Source of the DNA: Embiotoca jacksoni
Taxonomy: Eukaryota; Chordata; Actinopteri; Embiotocidae
Assembly (NCBI GenBank): GCA_022577435.1
Contig: JAKOON010000021.1
Location: 6,574,501 to 6,638,500 of the forward strand
Direction of reading: 5' to 3'
Length of the DNA: 64,000 nucleotides
This document shows, in pieces, positions 38,795-51,436 of this stretch. Made by a program: the position numbers and the translations under genes. The notes beneath the pieces are model-generated. The model did not search any database. It was not told the origin of the DNA and was given only the letters and a program-made list of their open reading frames with translations. The number at the start of each line of letters is the position of its first letter. The first letter of the stretch is position 1.

Positions 38795-41700
38795 TTCTTG
38801 ACTTTACATCTCCAAGTCAAGGCACCTATGTGTCACTGAAAGAGAATAAATAAAGGACATGGTCAGCTACATTATTAAGCACCGGGGGCAGAACAAATAA
38901 AAGCAGTCAGGGGATGAGCTGTGGAAGGAGAGGAGGGGCATCTTCTCTGTGCTTGTGCCTCACTCTAACAGAAACTGCTTGCTGGTGCCAACTGCGCATT
39001 AATGTGTGAATGTAGCTCTGAAGAGTTGGGAAAATCGACATTAATCTGACGACTATTGAACCTGAATCCTCGCCAACTAAGCACCTCTCCCATGGCTGTC
39101 GCTCCACATACCGAATGAGTTTAAGGGACACACAAAAATAGACGAGACTTTCTCCCCCAAATGTTGCACAAACTAGGGCAGCTCAGGCTTGGATCTAATG
39201 TCTATTTGGGCTGATTGGATGTCCATATTAAATGCAAGAACAATCTGCACAGAGTCACAACACAAAAAAAGCATTATTCAAATTTGAAAGCAATCTTTTA
39301 GTATAAAACATGATGAGGAGATTTATCAAAATGTTTTTTTTGAAAATTGTAATTCACAAACAAATACTTTGTGTTTTAATGGAAAATATTGCATTACCAC
39401 AATCACTCTCTGAAGTAGTATTCAGCATGTTAGCTCCCCAATGACAGCTACATTGTCTTGGAGCCTCACCTCCTAAAGGACCGGCTGTCAGCCGTAAAAA
39501 CCAGAGCCACGACGTTCCCTCTGATGTTTTCTCAAACTGCTTTAAGAGTAACTTATGTAACCCTAAGATGAATAGTGAGGGGAGTTCAAAGATGCTCTCT
39601 GTCATCCCCCCCACATGTGGCTCCTGTGTGTCACCACCGTTGTGTTATTCTACATAAGACAGTACTAAGCCACAACCTACTGACTTGTCAAAATAATCTT
39701 AGCAAAACCCACCACAAAGTAAAGAGTCAGCGTATTATCAGCTGTCATTTTGTGACTGAAAAGAGCAGCTCTGCATCACTGGACACATCACTGGAAACCA
39801 GCACAAACGCCCAGTGGGAACCTTTTTTTTTTTTTTTTTTTTGCTGTCACTGGGTCAAGTGCCCTGCTCTTTATGCAAGTTAAACCCTACCTCGGACTGG
39901 TCGGATTTACGTAACTGTATTACAACCCTGTGTGACACAATTTCAGCCAATTCCACAGCAGCTGGTGGATCCTGACTAATCTAACCAAAATGGATGGTGG
40001 GGGAGATAAATCTAACAGACACACATGCAGCCAGGCGGCATCTGACCTTCCTCACTGCTTTTCACGGGGTGGACAGAGGGACCAGAGGCTGCAAGGTGCC
40101 AAATGCACTCGCACACACATTAGACAAGCTAGACTACTGTTAAACTAGCAACGTTTTGTCCGAGCATATTGTGCAACACTCTCGGGAAAGTGGTGCCTCA
40201 CTGTTATGCGAGTTTGAAATCTTCTGCATGTGGACTCCAGCTGCTGCTGTATTTTTTTTACACTAATCCAAATGTTTTAATATCTATCACTGCAGCTATA
40301 AGTCACCTTTGTGGATAACGTCATAGTAAAGGGTTATGAGATAAACATGTTCTGGTACTAAAAGGACCAAATCATATTTACCATGTTCAACATCTTAGCC
40401 TCGCATGCTAAAGTTTGCTAATTAGCCAGCCCGTCATACCAAAGTGTGTAATACACCTGTCGGTCCACCAGAGGCCACCAAGCGTGAAAAGTACACATAT
40501 TTATGACCAGCCCACACAAAGAGAGCTCAAGTTTGCATTAGTGGGACGTCAGGAGTGGTTGAATGGAAGAAACACAGACCTTCAACCCAATAGGCAGTTG
40601 TGAGTCCATAATAAAGCAGAAGTCATTGCAGATTTCTTATAAAGTACATACATATGTGTATTCAGTAATTTACGTGACTTATGTAACCATACTTACGTAA
40701 AATGACCAAATTTAATCCAAACCATGATCTTTTCCTGACCCTAACCCGGTCTTTTTTGTGCCAAACGCTGATAAAATTGCGATCATGTCACATTTAACCT
40801 AACCCATGAGCTTTTCTTAAACCTAACCATGTGGGTTTTGGTGGCCAAACCTCGGTAACCTTACATTTCATGTGAGTCAAAATGTTACACTGACATTGTA
40901 TGCTACACTGATGGTTGTATTGCATGTTTTGATGTGATATCGGGTTGAAGTATCTGGAAAACACAAAAAATACAACTTAATTTTACTGGTCATAAACCAA
41001 AGCAGTGGAACAGCGAAACTCTTGACCTGATAATAGAGCTCGGGGAAAAAAGTCAAACTGTTGGTGCTTGAGTAAAGGTGATCATATCACCAGAGTCAAT
41101 AGAATTTACCCTCTGTAAACCATGAATGTCTGAAAATGTTTTTATTATGATCTGTTAAATAGTTGTAGACCAACTCATATGTGACTAAAAACATGATCCC
41201 AGTGAAGTTTCTTAAGTACAAATGATTCATGTCACTTTATTGATAGCAGTCGCTGTGTGTACATCACTTCTTCTTTTTAAAACTGTTATACTAATGGAAA
41301 TATTATCTCAAAAGCTCCCCACACACAAAAAAAAATCTCTTATCTGTAGAAAAGTGTTTGTATGATCTCTGTTGACTCCCAGGACTCTGTCCTTTGGTTT
41401 TTAGTTTAACTGTGCTGTTGGAAGTATTCAGCTGTGACAACCCCAGAGGCCACAGTAGACCGTGTTAAACTAGCTGGTTTAAACCAGGACAGGCAAAGAA
41501 AGACTAAAACTGAAGGATGAGTGGGATGAAGGGTCCTGGAAATATACGACATGGAATGTTTTTAATCAACATCTGCATGGTTTTAGTACCAGTCCTGCTC
41601 CTACCTGTTAAACTCCTTCATCTGGCAGAGTGAGATACAGTGATCATGTGACAACAGCAACATTAGACACGCAACACATCTGCTCAATCAATCCGTTTCC

Positions 41701-43102
41701 ATTCACACTGAGAGTATCAGCCTAACAGCATGTCTATCATTAGGAGTGTGTTTGTGTGTGTTGGGGTTTGTGTGTTTGTGTGCCACCCTCTGATCAGACA
41801 CGAACAGTAGGCAAACAATCTCAGATTAACATTAATGCAGGGTTTTACTGTGAAATCTGACAAATCACAGAGCTGGATTACGGGCTAAACCAACATTTGG
41901 CGGGGTTGTGTTTCCAAGCTCGCTCATCTCCGTGACCCAGTGTCGATTGTGGTTATTAGTAACGTCACAATCGTTCAGACTCCCCTCGCTATAAGTGATG
42001 TTATTCTCAGACTTAAACAAAGAGGAGAGACATGGGGTAAGGGCTGAAGGTTGCGTGACTCATATTTTAGTCTACGGGTTGAACACTGATGGGAGATTCT
42101 AGGCCGACATGAAGCTCTTCTGGGGGCTTGTATTGACCCAAAACTCCACTAAGATACCCTATATGTACCTTCATTTTACCCCCCCCCCCCCCACACACAC
42201 ACCCCCGAGATACTTCTGATACCTGCAGGATAAAATATTCCCCACTGATTTCTTGAAACAGTTCATATCTTAACACATGAAAGCTCTGATCACTGAAACT
42301 CTCTACCTCTGATGTGCATTCATAAAACTGAAAATTGCCAATCAATGAATTGTTGAGTCATTTTTCAATCAGATGTCTGCTTTTCCTAATTTGATAATTG
42401 AACATTTTCTTTAGAGTTTTGGATTTAAATCAAACGTACAACTTGAAGATGTCACTTTGAACTCTTTTCTCTTCTTTATGACAATTTATGAACACATTTA
42501 TGAATGTGTTGATTGGGCAAATAATTGGTAATACTCAACAATAAAAAAAAATAACTGTCAGTTGAGGCAGTGTTTAGCCAAAAATGTGAGATTGGTGTCA
42601 GAAAAGTCTGATGGGTCGGCCACAAATCCAAAAACTGTTGTGTCATGTAAAATATAAAAGCAAACATTACAGCATGTGCAGTTACCATGCAGGGTAAAAT
42701 TCAGGTCAACACCTTCACTCCACCCTTTATCAGACCATTCACAACCACAAAACAGGTGTGACATGAAGACACCACACCAGGATAGGAAGTAAAAGTAATT
42801 CTGAGTGCGCATCGTTAGCAAAAGTGCATTAACTTTACGCATACGGAAGAATATTTTGCAGATAAATAGCGCACTTTCGGGGTCAAACTGCAAACGTCTG
42901 CTGCGCTGATGATGCTCTGCACAAAAAGAAATAAAGCAACAACAGCAACAGGAACGAGAATGATGGGCGGTTACTTACCCGGACAATTATTCTATGTATG
43001 GAAATGTGACTAAAGGCGCTGGTCAGTGTTGTCTTCTTCTGGTTCTCTCTCCATTTGTGCGAGCAAGGACCGCGAAATGAGAAGCTCCCCTCTTTATTTA
43101 TT

Positions 43103-43105
<3 letters not shown>
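38795..43105 (-). other. tex2 5' UTR pieces and long first intron
   Basis: A splice acceptor (pyrimidine tract then CAG) just upstream of the tex2 ATG puts the 5' UTR part of the first coding exon at 38835-38795. The best matching donor upstream is CCGG followed by GTAAGT at 42978, giving a 5' UTR exon that ends at 42979 and probably starts near the (TC)n tract at 43107. The intron of about 4.1 kb has no recognisable gene; it holds a dispersed repeat (40695-40865), a poly-T run near 39823-39842 and a C-tract at 42178-42192. The donor choice is an inference. Confidence 0.55.
40695..40865. repeat. Dispersed repeat, copy B
   Basis: Two related stretches (CCAAACCATGATCTTTTCCT and TAACCCATGAGCTTTTCTTA) of the same family as 23275-23430. 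Confidence 0.5.

Positions 43106-43106
<1 letters not shown>

Positions 43107-43159
<53 letters not shown>
43107..43159. repeat. (TC)n microsatellite at the presumed tex2 promoter
   Basis: Pure CT run; on the tex2 coding strand it is a GA tract just upstream of the inferred first exon, a setting where GAGA-like tracts often mark promoters. Confidence 0.93.
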
Positions 43160-43160
<1 letters not shown>

Positions 43161-43199
43161 GCTGTCACACACACACGCACACCCAGCCCACATCCAGAT

Positions 43200-45855
43200 G
43201 TGTCATGCGCTGAGGAGAATCATAGCTCACCAAACCGATTATGAAAAGCGTGGCCGCGCACTGCATGATAATCCAGATTAAGGGTCCTGCAGCCCCAACA
43301 GACGCGCACACGAACTCAACTCGCACAGACATGAATGCGCAATCTAAATGCCGTTTTACTGGACAAAACAGGGTGACAGCTGAAGTTCAGCCTGAAGGTA
43401 GAACACTGCCATGTATTCTGATTGAATACAAAACTAAATTACTCACTTTATAATAAGGTGCAGCATCACCCTGAGACCTACTGATCATCAGATAAAACCA
43501 ATGTGTCTCACTTTATAATGGGTTCAATGGCAGAAAGATGGATGAAATGTTTTTGTAGAGGAAAAAAAGAGGAAATGATAATAAATTACCCCTCTCCCTC
43601 TCTCCCTCCATCTTGGCCTACATAAAACACACAGGAAGCCCTAGAAATGACAATATGAGGAGGAACGGGGCAGAGTGGTCTGCAGGCTTCAGACATTAAC
43701 CCCCATCCATCACTGACTGGAGGAGGGACTCACTCAAGACCACTTATGACAGGGATCGTTCCATTTTACTGACAACCCTCTTAATCTTATTCAGTTATTT
43801 GCTCCCTTAGTTTTTCTTGCTTTCTTTATACTAGTATGACATCAAAAGGGTCCTCAAAAATGTCTTTTTATATGCAATTTTTTTTTTGTTTTTTTTAATG
43901 TTGTTAGAGCTTCATGCAGAAATTACTGTGTGCTGAGATCAGAGGCTGAAATACTGTATGTTCAGATTAAAACACTACAGACACTTTAATACTAGATATT
44001 AACTGTAGTGACCACAGCTGCATGTATTTACTTGTAGATTCAGGTATATGACAACATGTTAAAAAAGGAAGAGGGAGAAGTGAAGCTTGATATGTACATG
44101 GTCCAAATTGTCATGCAAAGCCTGAGAGGTAATATAAACTTATGCATAATGGTGAAATGCGCTTTTTAATATGTTTATGTCACTTTCTAATGACAGTGTG
44201 GGCACCTCTGCTTCATCTTGACAAAGTGAAAGCAGCACACAAGCAGAGCAGCTGCAGCAGGAGGCGTTCAGGCACAATAGGTCACCAACGTTTTGGCCCA
44301 ATGTGAGAGAAAAGGATGTGGAAGCGCTGCTTAAACCACAGCAGGGGCGGAGGTGAGTGGAGGTGAGATGGAGCTTAACTAGTAAGAGAATTGCCAATGA
44401 CGGCAGAGACTTTTGAAGGAGTCTGGGAATTTGTGCCAGCTAGAAAATAGAATTAAAACTTAATGAAAACTTTAAATAGACAGAAAGATATTAAATATTT
44501 AGCCAATTGGGGAATGTAATTAAAAGAAGTACAGTTCTATGTTCTGTTAATTCATACTTTGAATTCACAGCATTTCAATGGAACATTGGACTGCATTTAT
44601 CTGACAGTTATATACAGTGCAGATTAAGATTAGACATACAAAGCCTACATGAGAAGTTACTGCAACATTTTTTTGCAACCAGACTTTAAAACATCAAACA
44701 GAATTTTTTTTTTAATCATGTCATTAGCATATTACTAGCATGGTTGCTTGTCAGTTAAACAGCAAAATAGAATACATGTATTATTTGAGAGCATTAGACC
44801 CTCTATGCTTGTGGCCATATCAAACTAAGAGAGGCTGTACGCTCCATTACTTACTTCAATATTCAAACCGTATATTTAATTCATATTCCAAATTGTGCAA
44901 TTAAATGACTTCTTATGTCCACATGAGAAATTAATTAAAATTACCCCTGTTTTGTAACTTTAATGAGAGCTTAATGAGAGTTTAATAGCAAGTGAGGATT
45001 CACCTCCTATTTATATATAATATGACCTGAGGAAAATACCTGATTGATTACCTGATAGATTCTAATGATATTTATTACAAATCAGCAGTAATTAATACAC
45101 TATTGAGGTCTATATGCTCAGGTATACATAATGATTATAAAAGTAGAGCTCACATTTTCCCTCTTTATGTATAACTTCCCTTCATACTTTTATGATATAA
45201 TTCCATTTTCATAATAAATCTCCACAGACCTCTCTATCTTGTTATATCACTTTAATTTCTGCTTTACATATGAAAACCCTGTCTATATTTGCATGGACTA
45301 TATTTAGCGTGCAGCAGCTATGAAAAGCCTGCTGTTGAACATATCTCCCTGGCATATGGTATTATGATAATTACGCAGCTATTACTTCAGTACACCGGTT
45401 TGTGAAATTAAATGAGTGCCATGTTCCCGTGGGCTTCAATGCTGCTTCCATTAACCTCAACTCAATCTCTGTGCATGATTGTGCATAAATTTATATTACC
45501 TCTAGGGCTTTGTTGCCATGTGTGTGAGTGACTGTGGGCATGTCAGTGTGGCCACCCCCCTCAACACGCGCACACACACATACCTTGCCATCTGTTGACA
45601 TATGCAGCTGTTCAAAAATAGCCCTCGACCAGAAGCTTCCCAAAGTGGCCAACAGATAGGCAGAGCCTCCTGTCGCGCCTGTTGTGTTTCTACAATGACC
45701 ACGTGTTTGCCGGCAAAAGTCCAAAACCACTGCAGGTCTGTTTGTTTGGAAAGATTTGGTAATTCTTTTTGTTTGTTGAAGCTGTCCAACTGAAGATTTC
45801 TTGTTCATAAGTCAGTCCTGAGTGACTGCTTGAACTGGTGTAAACAAAACTGGAA
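43200..45855. other. Intergenic spacer tex2-neurl2
   Basis: Divergent spacer, mostly AT-rich from 44.4 to 45.4 kb. It must contain the neurl2 promoter, but no TATA box or CpG cluster close to 45856 is convincing. No other exon recognised. Confidence 0.55.
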
Positions 45856-47252
45856 ATGGAGCCTTTTCCTGAGCAGTTCATGGAATTCCACCCGATCCAC
45901 GGTACCAATGTCATACTGGACCTCTCAGGAACCCAGGCCACCCGCGTAGAGAGCTTTGCCAACGGGGTTTGTTTCAGCAAACAGCCTCTGAAGCCTGGAG
46001 AGATTTTCCTCATAGAGATCGAGGATAAGGAGCTGGGCTGGTGTGGCCACCTCCGGGTAGGTCTGACCGCCACGGATCCCGGGAACTTAGAGGTGGTACC
46101 CGAGTACTCCATCCCAGACTTGATGGACTTGGGGAACAGCTGGGTTTTTGCTATCACTCGGAATCACAACAAGGTAATAGAGGATGGTGAGCTCCAAGAG
46201 GCTGGAGAGGGAGGGCTGGCTGGGGGACACAGACTCGGGCAAGGAGAGGTAGAAGATGGAGGCAGACGCATCAACTTAAACCCAAAGACTTTCTTCACTG
46301 ACACTCACTTGCACATTGAGAATGTTCGAATCCCCAGAGACAAGCTGGTCGGTCGGAGCAGGCCCGGACGCTTCAGCCACATTTTGGATGACTTGTATAA
46401 GACCAACGCTCTGCCTCCCACAGCCAGACGCAGCAGGATAGGAGTACTATATGTGCCTAAAGGGAAAGACCTGGCTGATATGCACATTGTTATCAACGGC
46501 GAGGACATGGGAGCTTCTGCAAAGGGAATCCCCACCATCGAGCCCCTCCATGCTGTGGTGGACGTTTTTGCTGCTACCAAGTGTGTCCGAATAGTCCAGG
46601 TGGAGTACGGATGTGAGTGTCACACTGATACTTTTGATTTTGGATAGATTATGAGATAATGAGCAGACAGATAACTGTATGTTACTGAGAGACACAAAAT
46701 GACTACAAATTAATCATTGTAGTTATTGAAACTTCATAACAATTTGCAGGTGAACCAAAACTTTCAGTCTCTCAAAGACACAAAAAGTCCCTTTGCATCT
46801 CTTTGAGTCTCTTCACAGTTATTTTTGTCTTGAGTTTATTCTGTATCTATTTTAGTTGTTTTGTACCTGTTTGTTGTCATTTCGAGTCTGCTTTTAGTAA
46901 CCTTTTGCATAATGTTGTGTCTCATTGTGATAATTCCATTGATTTACAAGAAGAAAAATTAACTACGACTTCATGCAGAGGCTTCTGCTTAACTGGGCCT
47001 GATCACAATTTGCATGTTAAGCCATCCATGCTATTAATTCATCTTTTCTTCCTCGTTATTTCTTTTAATGATTTATCCACTTACTTTATTCTGCTAATCC
47101 ACAGCTTTTTTTGTCCTTTCTTTTCTGTTGCTCCAGTCTCGTCCTTGCAGACTTTGTGTAGGATGGCCATCCAGAAGCACATTGTCCACAGGATGGCCAT
47201 TGATTGGCTGGAGCTTCCAGAGGCACTCAAGCAATACTGCAAGTATGAGTGA
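45856..47252 (+). CDS. neurl2: Neuralized-like protein 2 (NHR and SOCS box), E3 ligase adaptor
   Basis: NEURL2 (Ozz) is a substrate adaptor of a Cullin-5/Elongin B-C ubiquitin ligase, studied mainly in muscle. Two exons, 45856-46612 and 47137-47252 (TGA), join in phase 1 with GTGAGT/CAG borders to give 290 residues (human 285). The NHR domain is about residues 11-251: FHPIHGTN, GTQATRVESFANGVCFS, IEDKELGWCGHLRVGLTA, WVFAITRNHN, IPRDKLVGRSRPG, LPPTARRSRIGVLY, MHIVINGEDMG and the final VQVEYG. The SOCS box fills the end: the BC-box SLQTLCRMAI (255-264) fits the S-L-x3-C-x3-I rule, followed by LPEALKQYCKYE. The start at 45856 is the first ATG and directly precedes the NHR domain. An insertion rich in E and G (residues 109-136, around VIEDGELQEAGEG) is longer than in mammals. 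It is transcribed away from tex2 and toward msrb1. Confidence 0.96.
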
Positions 47253-47359
47253 AGGATGTAGACCTGCAATGGACATGAACATCATTTCTGAGACTTCTCC
47301 CAATTTCTACCAGGACAATATATTCAATTTCACAATGGAAATCAGTGCTTCACATATGA

Positions 47360-47365
47360 AATAAA
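47360..47365 (+). terminator. Candidate polyadenylation signal of neurl2
   Basis: AATAAA 107 nt after the neurl2 stop; another lies at about 47420. Confidence 0.55.
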
Positions 47366-47439
47366 TTGGAAAGTGTTATGCTATTCAAATGCCTGGCTGG
47401 AGCTGATATCATTCATTAAAATAAATTAATGTTTTGGTA

Positions 47440-48680
47440 TTGATTTTATGCCACCTGATACCACAAGGTGGTACAGTGAGTCACTGCAGTTACAGCTTGT
47501 TTTGTTTTCTAACTTCCTGCTATGATGAATGGAACTATAAACACAAGAATGGCTGAAACTTATAGCAAAAAAAAAGAAGCACATGGCTGACCTTGGAGAG
47601 TAAAGGGTCGCTATGTTTCTGGTGAATAAACAGCTGTTAATTCTAACAGAGGCAAATAGTTCATGAAGGCAGCTACTAGTTAAATGTCAGCAGTGGTCCT
47701 ACCAGCGGTCATACGGGGTCCAATATCAGCATCTGCGGGGCGGTGAAGCATTAAAAACTCCATTGCGTTTGTTTGAGTAACTTCACCGATGGTCCTGTCT
47801 GTCTGTCTGTCTGTGGCTGTCCAGCCGGTGTGTCACTGAAATCTGTCCCCCATCAGATTATGTAACATGTCCAGAAATTGTTCTCCTCACTCCTCATACC
47901 TGACCAACTTTACCAACACTGTCAGTCACACAATCCCGTGTCCCTCTGAACTGAGGGCAGACTGCCTGGACGCCGTAGTGACTCACTACCGCCCCCTAAT
48001 GTACAAAGAAGTGGGATTTTATTCTTACAAATTACACCTGTAATGAGAGACCCTCGAATTTGTTTATTAACTCAACTAAGTTTGGGATATGTCTTTAGCA
48101 GCTTAGAGGTCCCAGGGTTCAGACTTCAGACTTCAATATGAGCAGGCTACTAAAACCCTGAAGTACAATCTTCATATTATTTTTTTTTTAAATGTTAATT
48201 TTTCGAGTAGAACAAGTCTCCTCTTGAGGCTGAAATGAGACACACTGAGGTGACAATGTGATGGAGAGACAAATCTTGAAGCTGCTCCACAGACAGCGAA
48301 TAATGGAAGAACTACTTAGAGAGTAGCAGTGGTGATGTTACAGGGATATTGGCACATTTAATGATTCTAGATCATCTTAAATTAAGTAAAACTCTGGGAT
48401 ATTCCTGACAAACCCACTGTTGATAGGCCTGACTGTAGGCCTGAATTAGTTTCAGAAGTGCCACCTGATGACACTACTAAAATAATGAAACTTAAATGCT
48501 CTGATTTCTAGCAATTTCCGTGTTATAGATGTTGATTTCATTCTTCAGACTCACGGGAATTACATATAGTATCCTAAATCTGTTTCCAGTCAAGTGTCTT
48601 GGGGCCAGATGTTCCCAAACTGTTCATTAACACCACCTTCAAAAACGCCTCCATAGCCGTGCACCTGCGCTCCCGTTGTC
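47440..48680. other. Intergenic spacer neurl2-msrb1
   Basis: No exon recognised. Its right end passes into the CpG-rich msrb1 promoter. Confidence 0.55.
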
Positions 48681-48686
48681 AGACAC

Positions 48687-48882
48687 TGCCATCTAGTGGC
48701 GGCGCTGATAACAGCGGTGGGCGGAGTTCACCGTTAAATCTCCGGCCAGGTTCACTTCACACGAGAGGAGGGAAACGGGAGAGACTGTCCCGTCGTCTGT
48801 CGCCGCCGTTTGAAGAAACCCGGAGCCAGATAAAGATTGATATTTTGCCTTCAGCTGATCTGTGAAGACACCACGCCTCATC
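48687..48882 (+). promoter_or_regulatory. msrb1 promoter region with GC box and CTCF-like site
   Basis: CpG-rich sequence just before the msrb1 ATG. TGCCATCTAGTGGCGGCG at 48687-48704 resembles the CTCF core, and GGGCGGAG at 48719-48726 is a GC (Sp1-type) box. No TATA box is seen. Binding is not shown by sequence alone. Confidence 0.5.
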
Positions 48883-50902
48883 ATGTCTTTCTGCCAGTTT
48901 TTCGGCGCTGAGATGTACAAGGATCATTTTAAACCAGGTGAGCCGGCGCTGACTGTTGGAAAGCAGTGATGTAACCTAAACCTCCCTTTAGTCTGGATTA
49001 TGGAGGATCAAATTAACATTACATTTTTATTTTAGGCTCATTGTAGGGGTTGTTCAAGCGACTTTCTGGCTGTATAGTAAAGTATATGCATAGCAGGCTA
49101 AATATTGATCTACATGTTGTGTAACATCCCAATGACAGGACACAGCGAGAGGACATGCGATGTGACAAAATCTGCAGATATAGATACTTGATTACCTTTA
49201 TTTTTTATTTCATTTAATAAATGATGTTATATATTTCACAAGGTGAAGCTTCCAGAAGAACAATAACAACAATAATCATACTCTTAACCACTCTTAAAAA
49301 TTGTTGTGGTGATTATTGTAAAAAAAAAACAAGCATTAATAATTTCAAAATAAAAACCCGATTTACATTCTTGTATTTAATTCTCAATAGGTTCTCATGT
49401 AAACATCTCAGACCTTTTGTTAAGGGTTTGAACTGCAGAAGACACCTGTAGCATTAAATGTATATTCATAAACTACTTACTTTTACAGTGAATATAGATA
49501 TTAACATATTTTCCTCTTCCCCTTCTGTCTCCTGCATGTTGCCATATTAGATGATGGTGAATGAGTGGCTTTTTTCAGGTTGGAAATGAATCAATGTACC
49601 AAACTTTCACTGTCCCCCTACAGGAATGTACGTGTGCTCCAAGTGTAACCATCCCCTGTTCTCCAGTCGGTCTAAATTCCCCCACTCATCTCCGTGGCCG
49701 GCTTTCACCGACACCATCAAAGAGGACAGCGTCACCAAGATGATGGAGACACTCACTGCCTACAAGGTCTGTGTCTCATCTAGGCTGAAATCACTGATTC
49801 TATAGGCCTATGTACTGTCAGGTTATGAGTCATGTAAACTTTGACAGGAGGTTAATGTGTTATGGTGTTGTGTGTACTCAGGTCCTGTGTGGAAAGTGCA
49901 GCAGCGGACTGGGCCATGAGTTTGTGAACGATGGTCCAGAGGAGGGAGTGTCACGCTTTTGAATATTCAGCCACTCGCTCAAGTTTGTCCCCAGCAAAGG
50001 TAGGACAACCACACACTGTATATGTGTGAGGCTCTGTGGGTTTACTGCTGTTTCATAACACTTTAATTTGAAAATCCCCGGCATGCAGTCCAAAAGGGTC
50101 AGTTCACCCAAATCGTAAAAACCTGCCTCCACAAACAATGCTCTGGGTTCCTCAGGACAATCCACAGACCTCAGTGTGGACACTTTTAATTGGGAACCGT
50201 TTCTGCTAAAAGTAGAAAATAATGAGGTCTGTCGACAGCGAGGTCTGTTGATTCTCTCAAAGGAAGTAGGGCATTGTTTCCAGAGAGAGATGCTGGTTTT
50301 GAGGGTGGCATGTTTTTTTCTTTTTTTATACAATCCCTTTCACTGATCACAAATAAAATTCCATTCAACTCCATAACACTGCGGCTGCTGCAGCAAATTG
50401 TGCGTAAACCTTTGTAAATAAAGACATAAAAAGTTGATTTACACTGAAAACAGACTGAAATATTTGTCCTACACTGGCAAATTTGTTTGAAAAAGTAAAC
50501 TGTAAGGATGCAAATCCACTGGATGGATGTGGTTATCCATCCATGTATGTTTTTTTTTAGAAGGTACATCATACTGGATGATTTTTTTTTATGGAAAGAA
50601 ATATACTAAATATTTATAGCAAGTATAGTATTTGTGTCTGAGATGAAGTGGAGGGCCAATATAAAGTTACATAAGTACCTCACTCCACTGCATTTATTCT
50701 GTTTCTGTATTTGTGTTCAACTTGTACTTTTTCTTCTCTAATGTTCTGCTGCTCCACTACAAACAAATCTATTTTTAGGATTTCACTGATGTCTAGTCTG
50801 TCTAACTGTGACTCGGCATTTTTCTGACTACACTTCGCTTGCTCGTAGCATCATTAAGTGTGTGTCTCCTCCATCTCCATCCCAGGCAAGGACGAGCAGT
50901 AA
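48883..50902 (+). CDS. msrb1: Methionine-R-sulfoxide reductase B1, selenoprotein with in-frame TGA
   Basis: Reduces methionine-R-sulfoxide in proteins, using selenocysteine as the attacking residue. Four exons: 48883-48937, 49624-49766, 49882-49999 and 50886-50902 (TAA at 50900-50902), all GT-AG, giving 110 residues. TGA at 49960-49962 is in frame at residue 93 in the context SRF-U-IFSHSLKFVP, which continues the family sequence on the far side, so it is read as selenocysteine (human residue 95). MSFC provides Cys4, the usual resolving cysteine. CSKC (23, 26) and CGKC (69, 72) are the two zinc-binding pairs. SSPWPAFTDTI and GLGHEFVNDGP are the MsrB signature blocks. The C-terminus is short (KGKDEQ). 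A standard ORF scan stops at residue 92 and loses the active site. A SECIS-like fold lies about 70 nt past the TAA. Confidence 0.96.
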
Positions 50903-50972
50903 AGAGCGAGTGAGCGGTTTCCACTCCAGCTGCTGCATCTGCTGCTCGGTCTGAGTCCTGTAAACGAGTCGG

Positions 50973-51039
50973 GTCGGTGGGTGACGTGGACGGGGGAAAG
51001 GCCTGAGAGGGGCATCCTGTCCACTGAAGAATTTTTGAC
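50973..51039 (+). ncRNA. Predicted SECIS element in the msrb1 3' UTR
   Basis: The features of a eukaryotic SECIS are present in order. The 5' quartet strand is GTGA at 50981-50984. An upper helix follows, with TGGACGGG (50987-50994) pairing CCTGTCCA (51016-51023), eight pairs with one G-U. The apical loop begins with AAA (50997-50999). The 3' quartet strand is TGAA at 51025-51028. Below the quartet, GTCGG and TTGAC can continue the stem. GCC and GGGC inside the apical part could form the extra mini-stem of a type 2 SECIS. Pairing was done by eye. Confidence 0.8.
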
Positions 51040-51430
51040 TGGACAGGTGACACAGGGACCGGACCGCACCTCGGCAAATACTCCTTTACAAAACTCTTTC
51101 TCAAATACCTCGTATTTAAATACTTGAACTCTGATCACTCAGTGGATCAGTAGATGCATGTCAGTGTAGCAAGAGTTTAAATATATACTGTAGAAAGTTG
51201 CAGCAACAGCTAAAAAGATGTCATTTAAGCAGGCTCCTGCCATTAATTGCTGCTCTGATCACTTTGACTATTTATTACATTTTACATGAAGGTATTGTAT
51301 CATTTAGCCTGCTGTACTAAAACTGGGAAAGCTGAGTACGGCTACATCTGAAACTTAACTATTTATGCACTTGTCAGACCACTGTTTATTTCAAGATCAT
51401 GCAATAGCAAAGAAACTATGAAAAAAACCC

Positions 51431-51436
51431 AATAAA
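51431..51436 (+). terminator. Candidate polyadenylation signal of msrb1
   Basis: AATAAA about 530 nt after the msrb1 TAA and downstream of the SECIS element. Confidence 0.55.

Noticed and set aside
37995..38839. Plus-strand open frames of 191 and 86 codons
   Set aside because: Antisense shadows of the long first tex2 coding exon.
45491..46157. Minus-strand open frames antisense to neurl2
   Set aside because: Shadows of the well supported plus-strand neurl2 exon.
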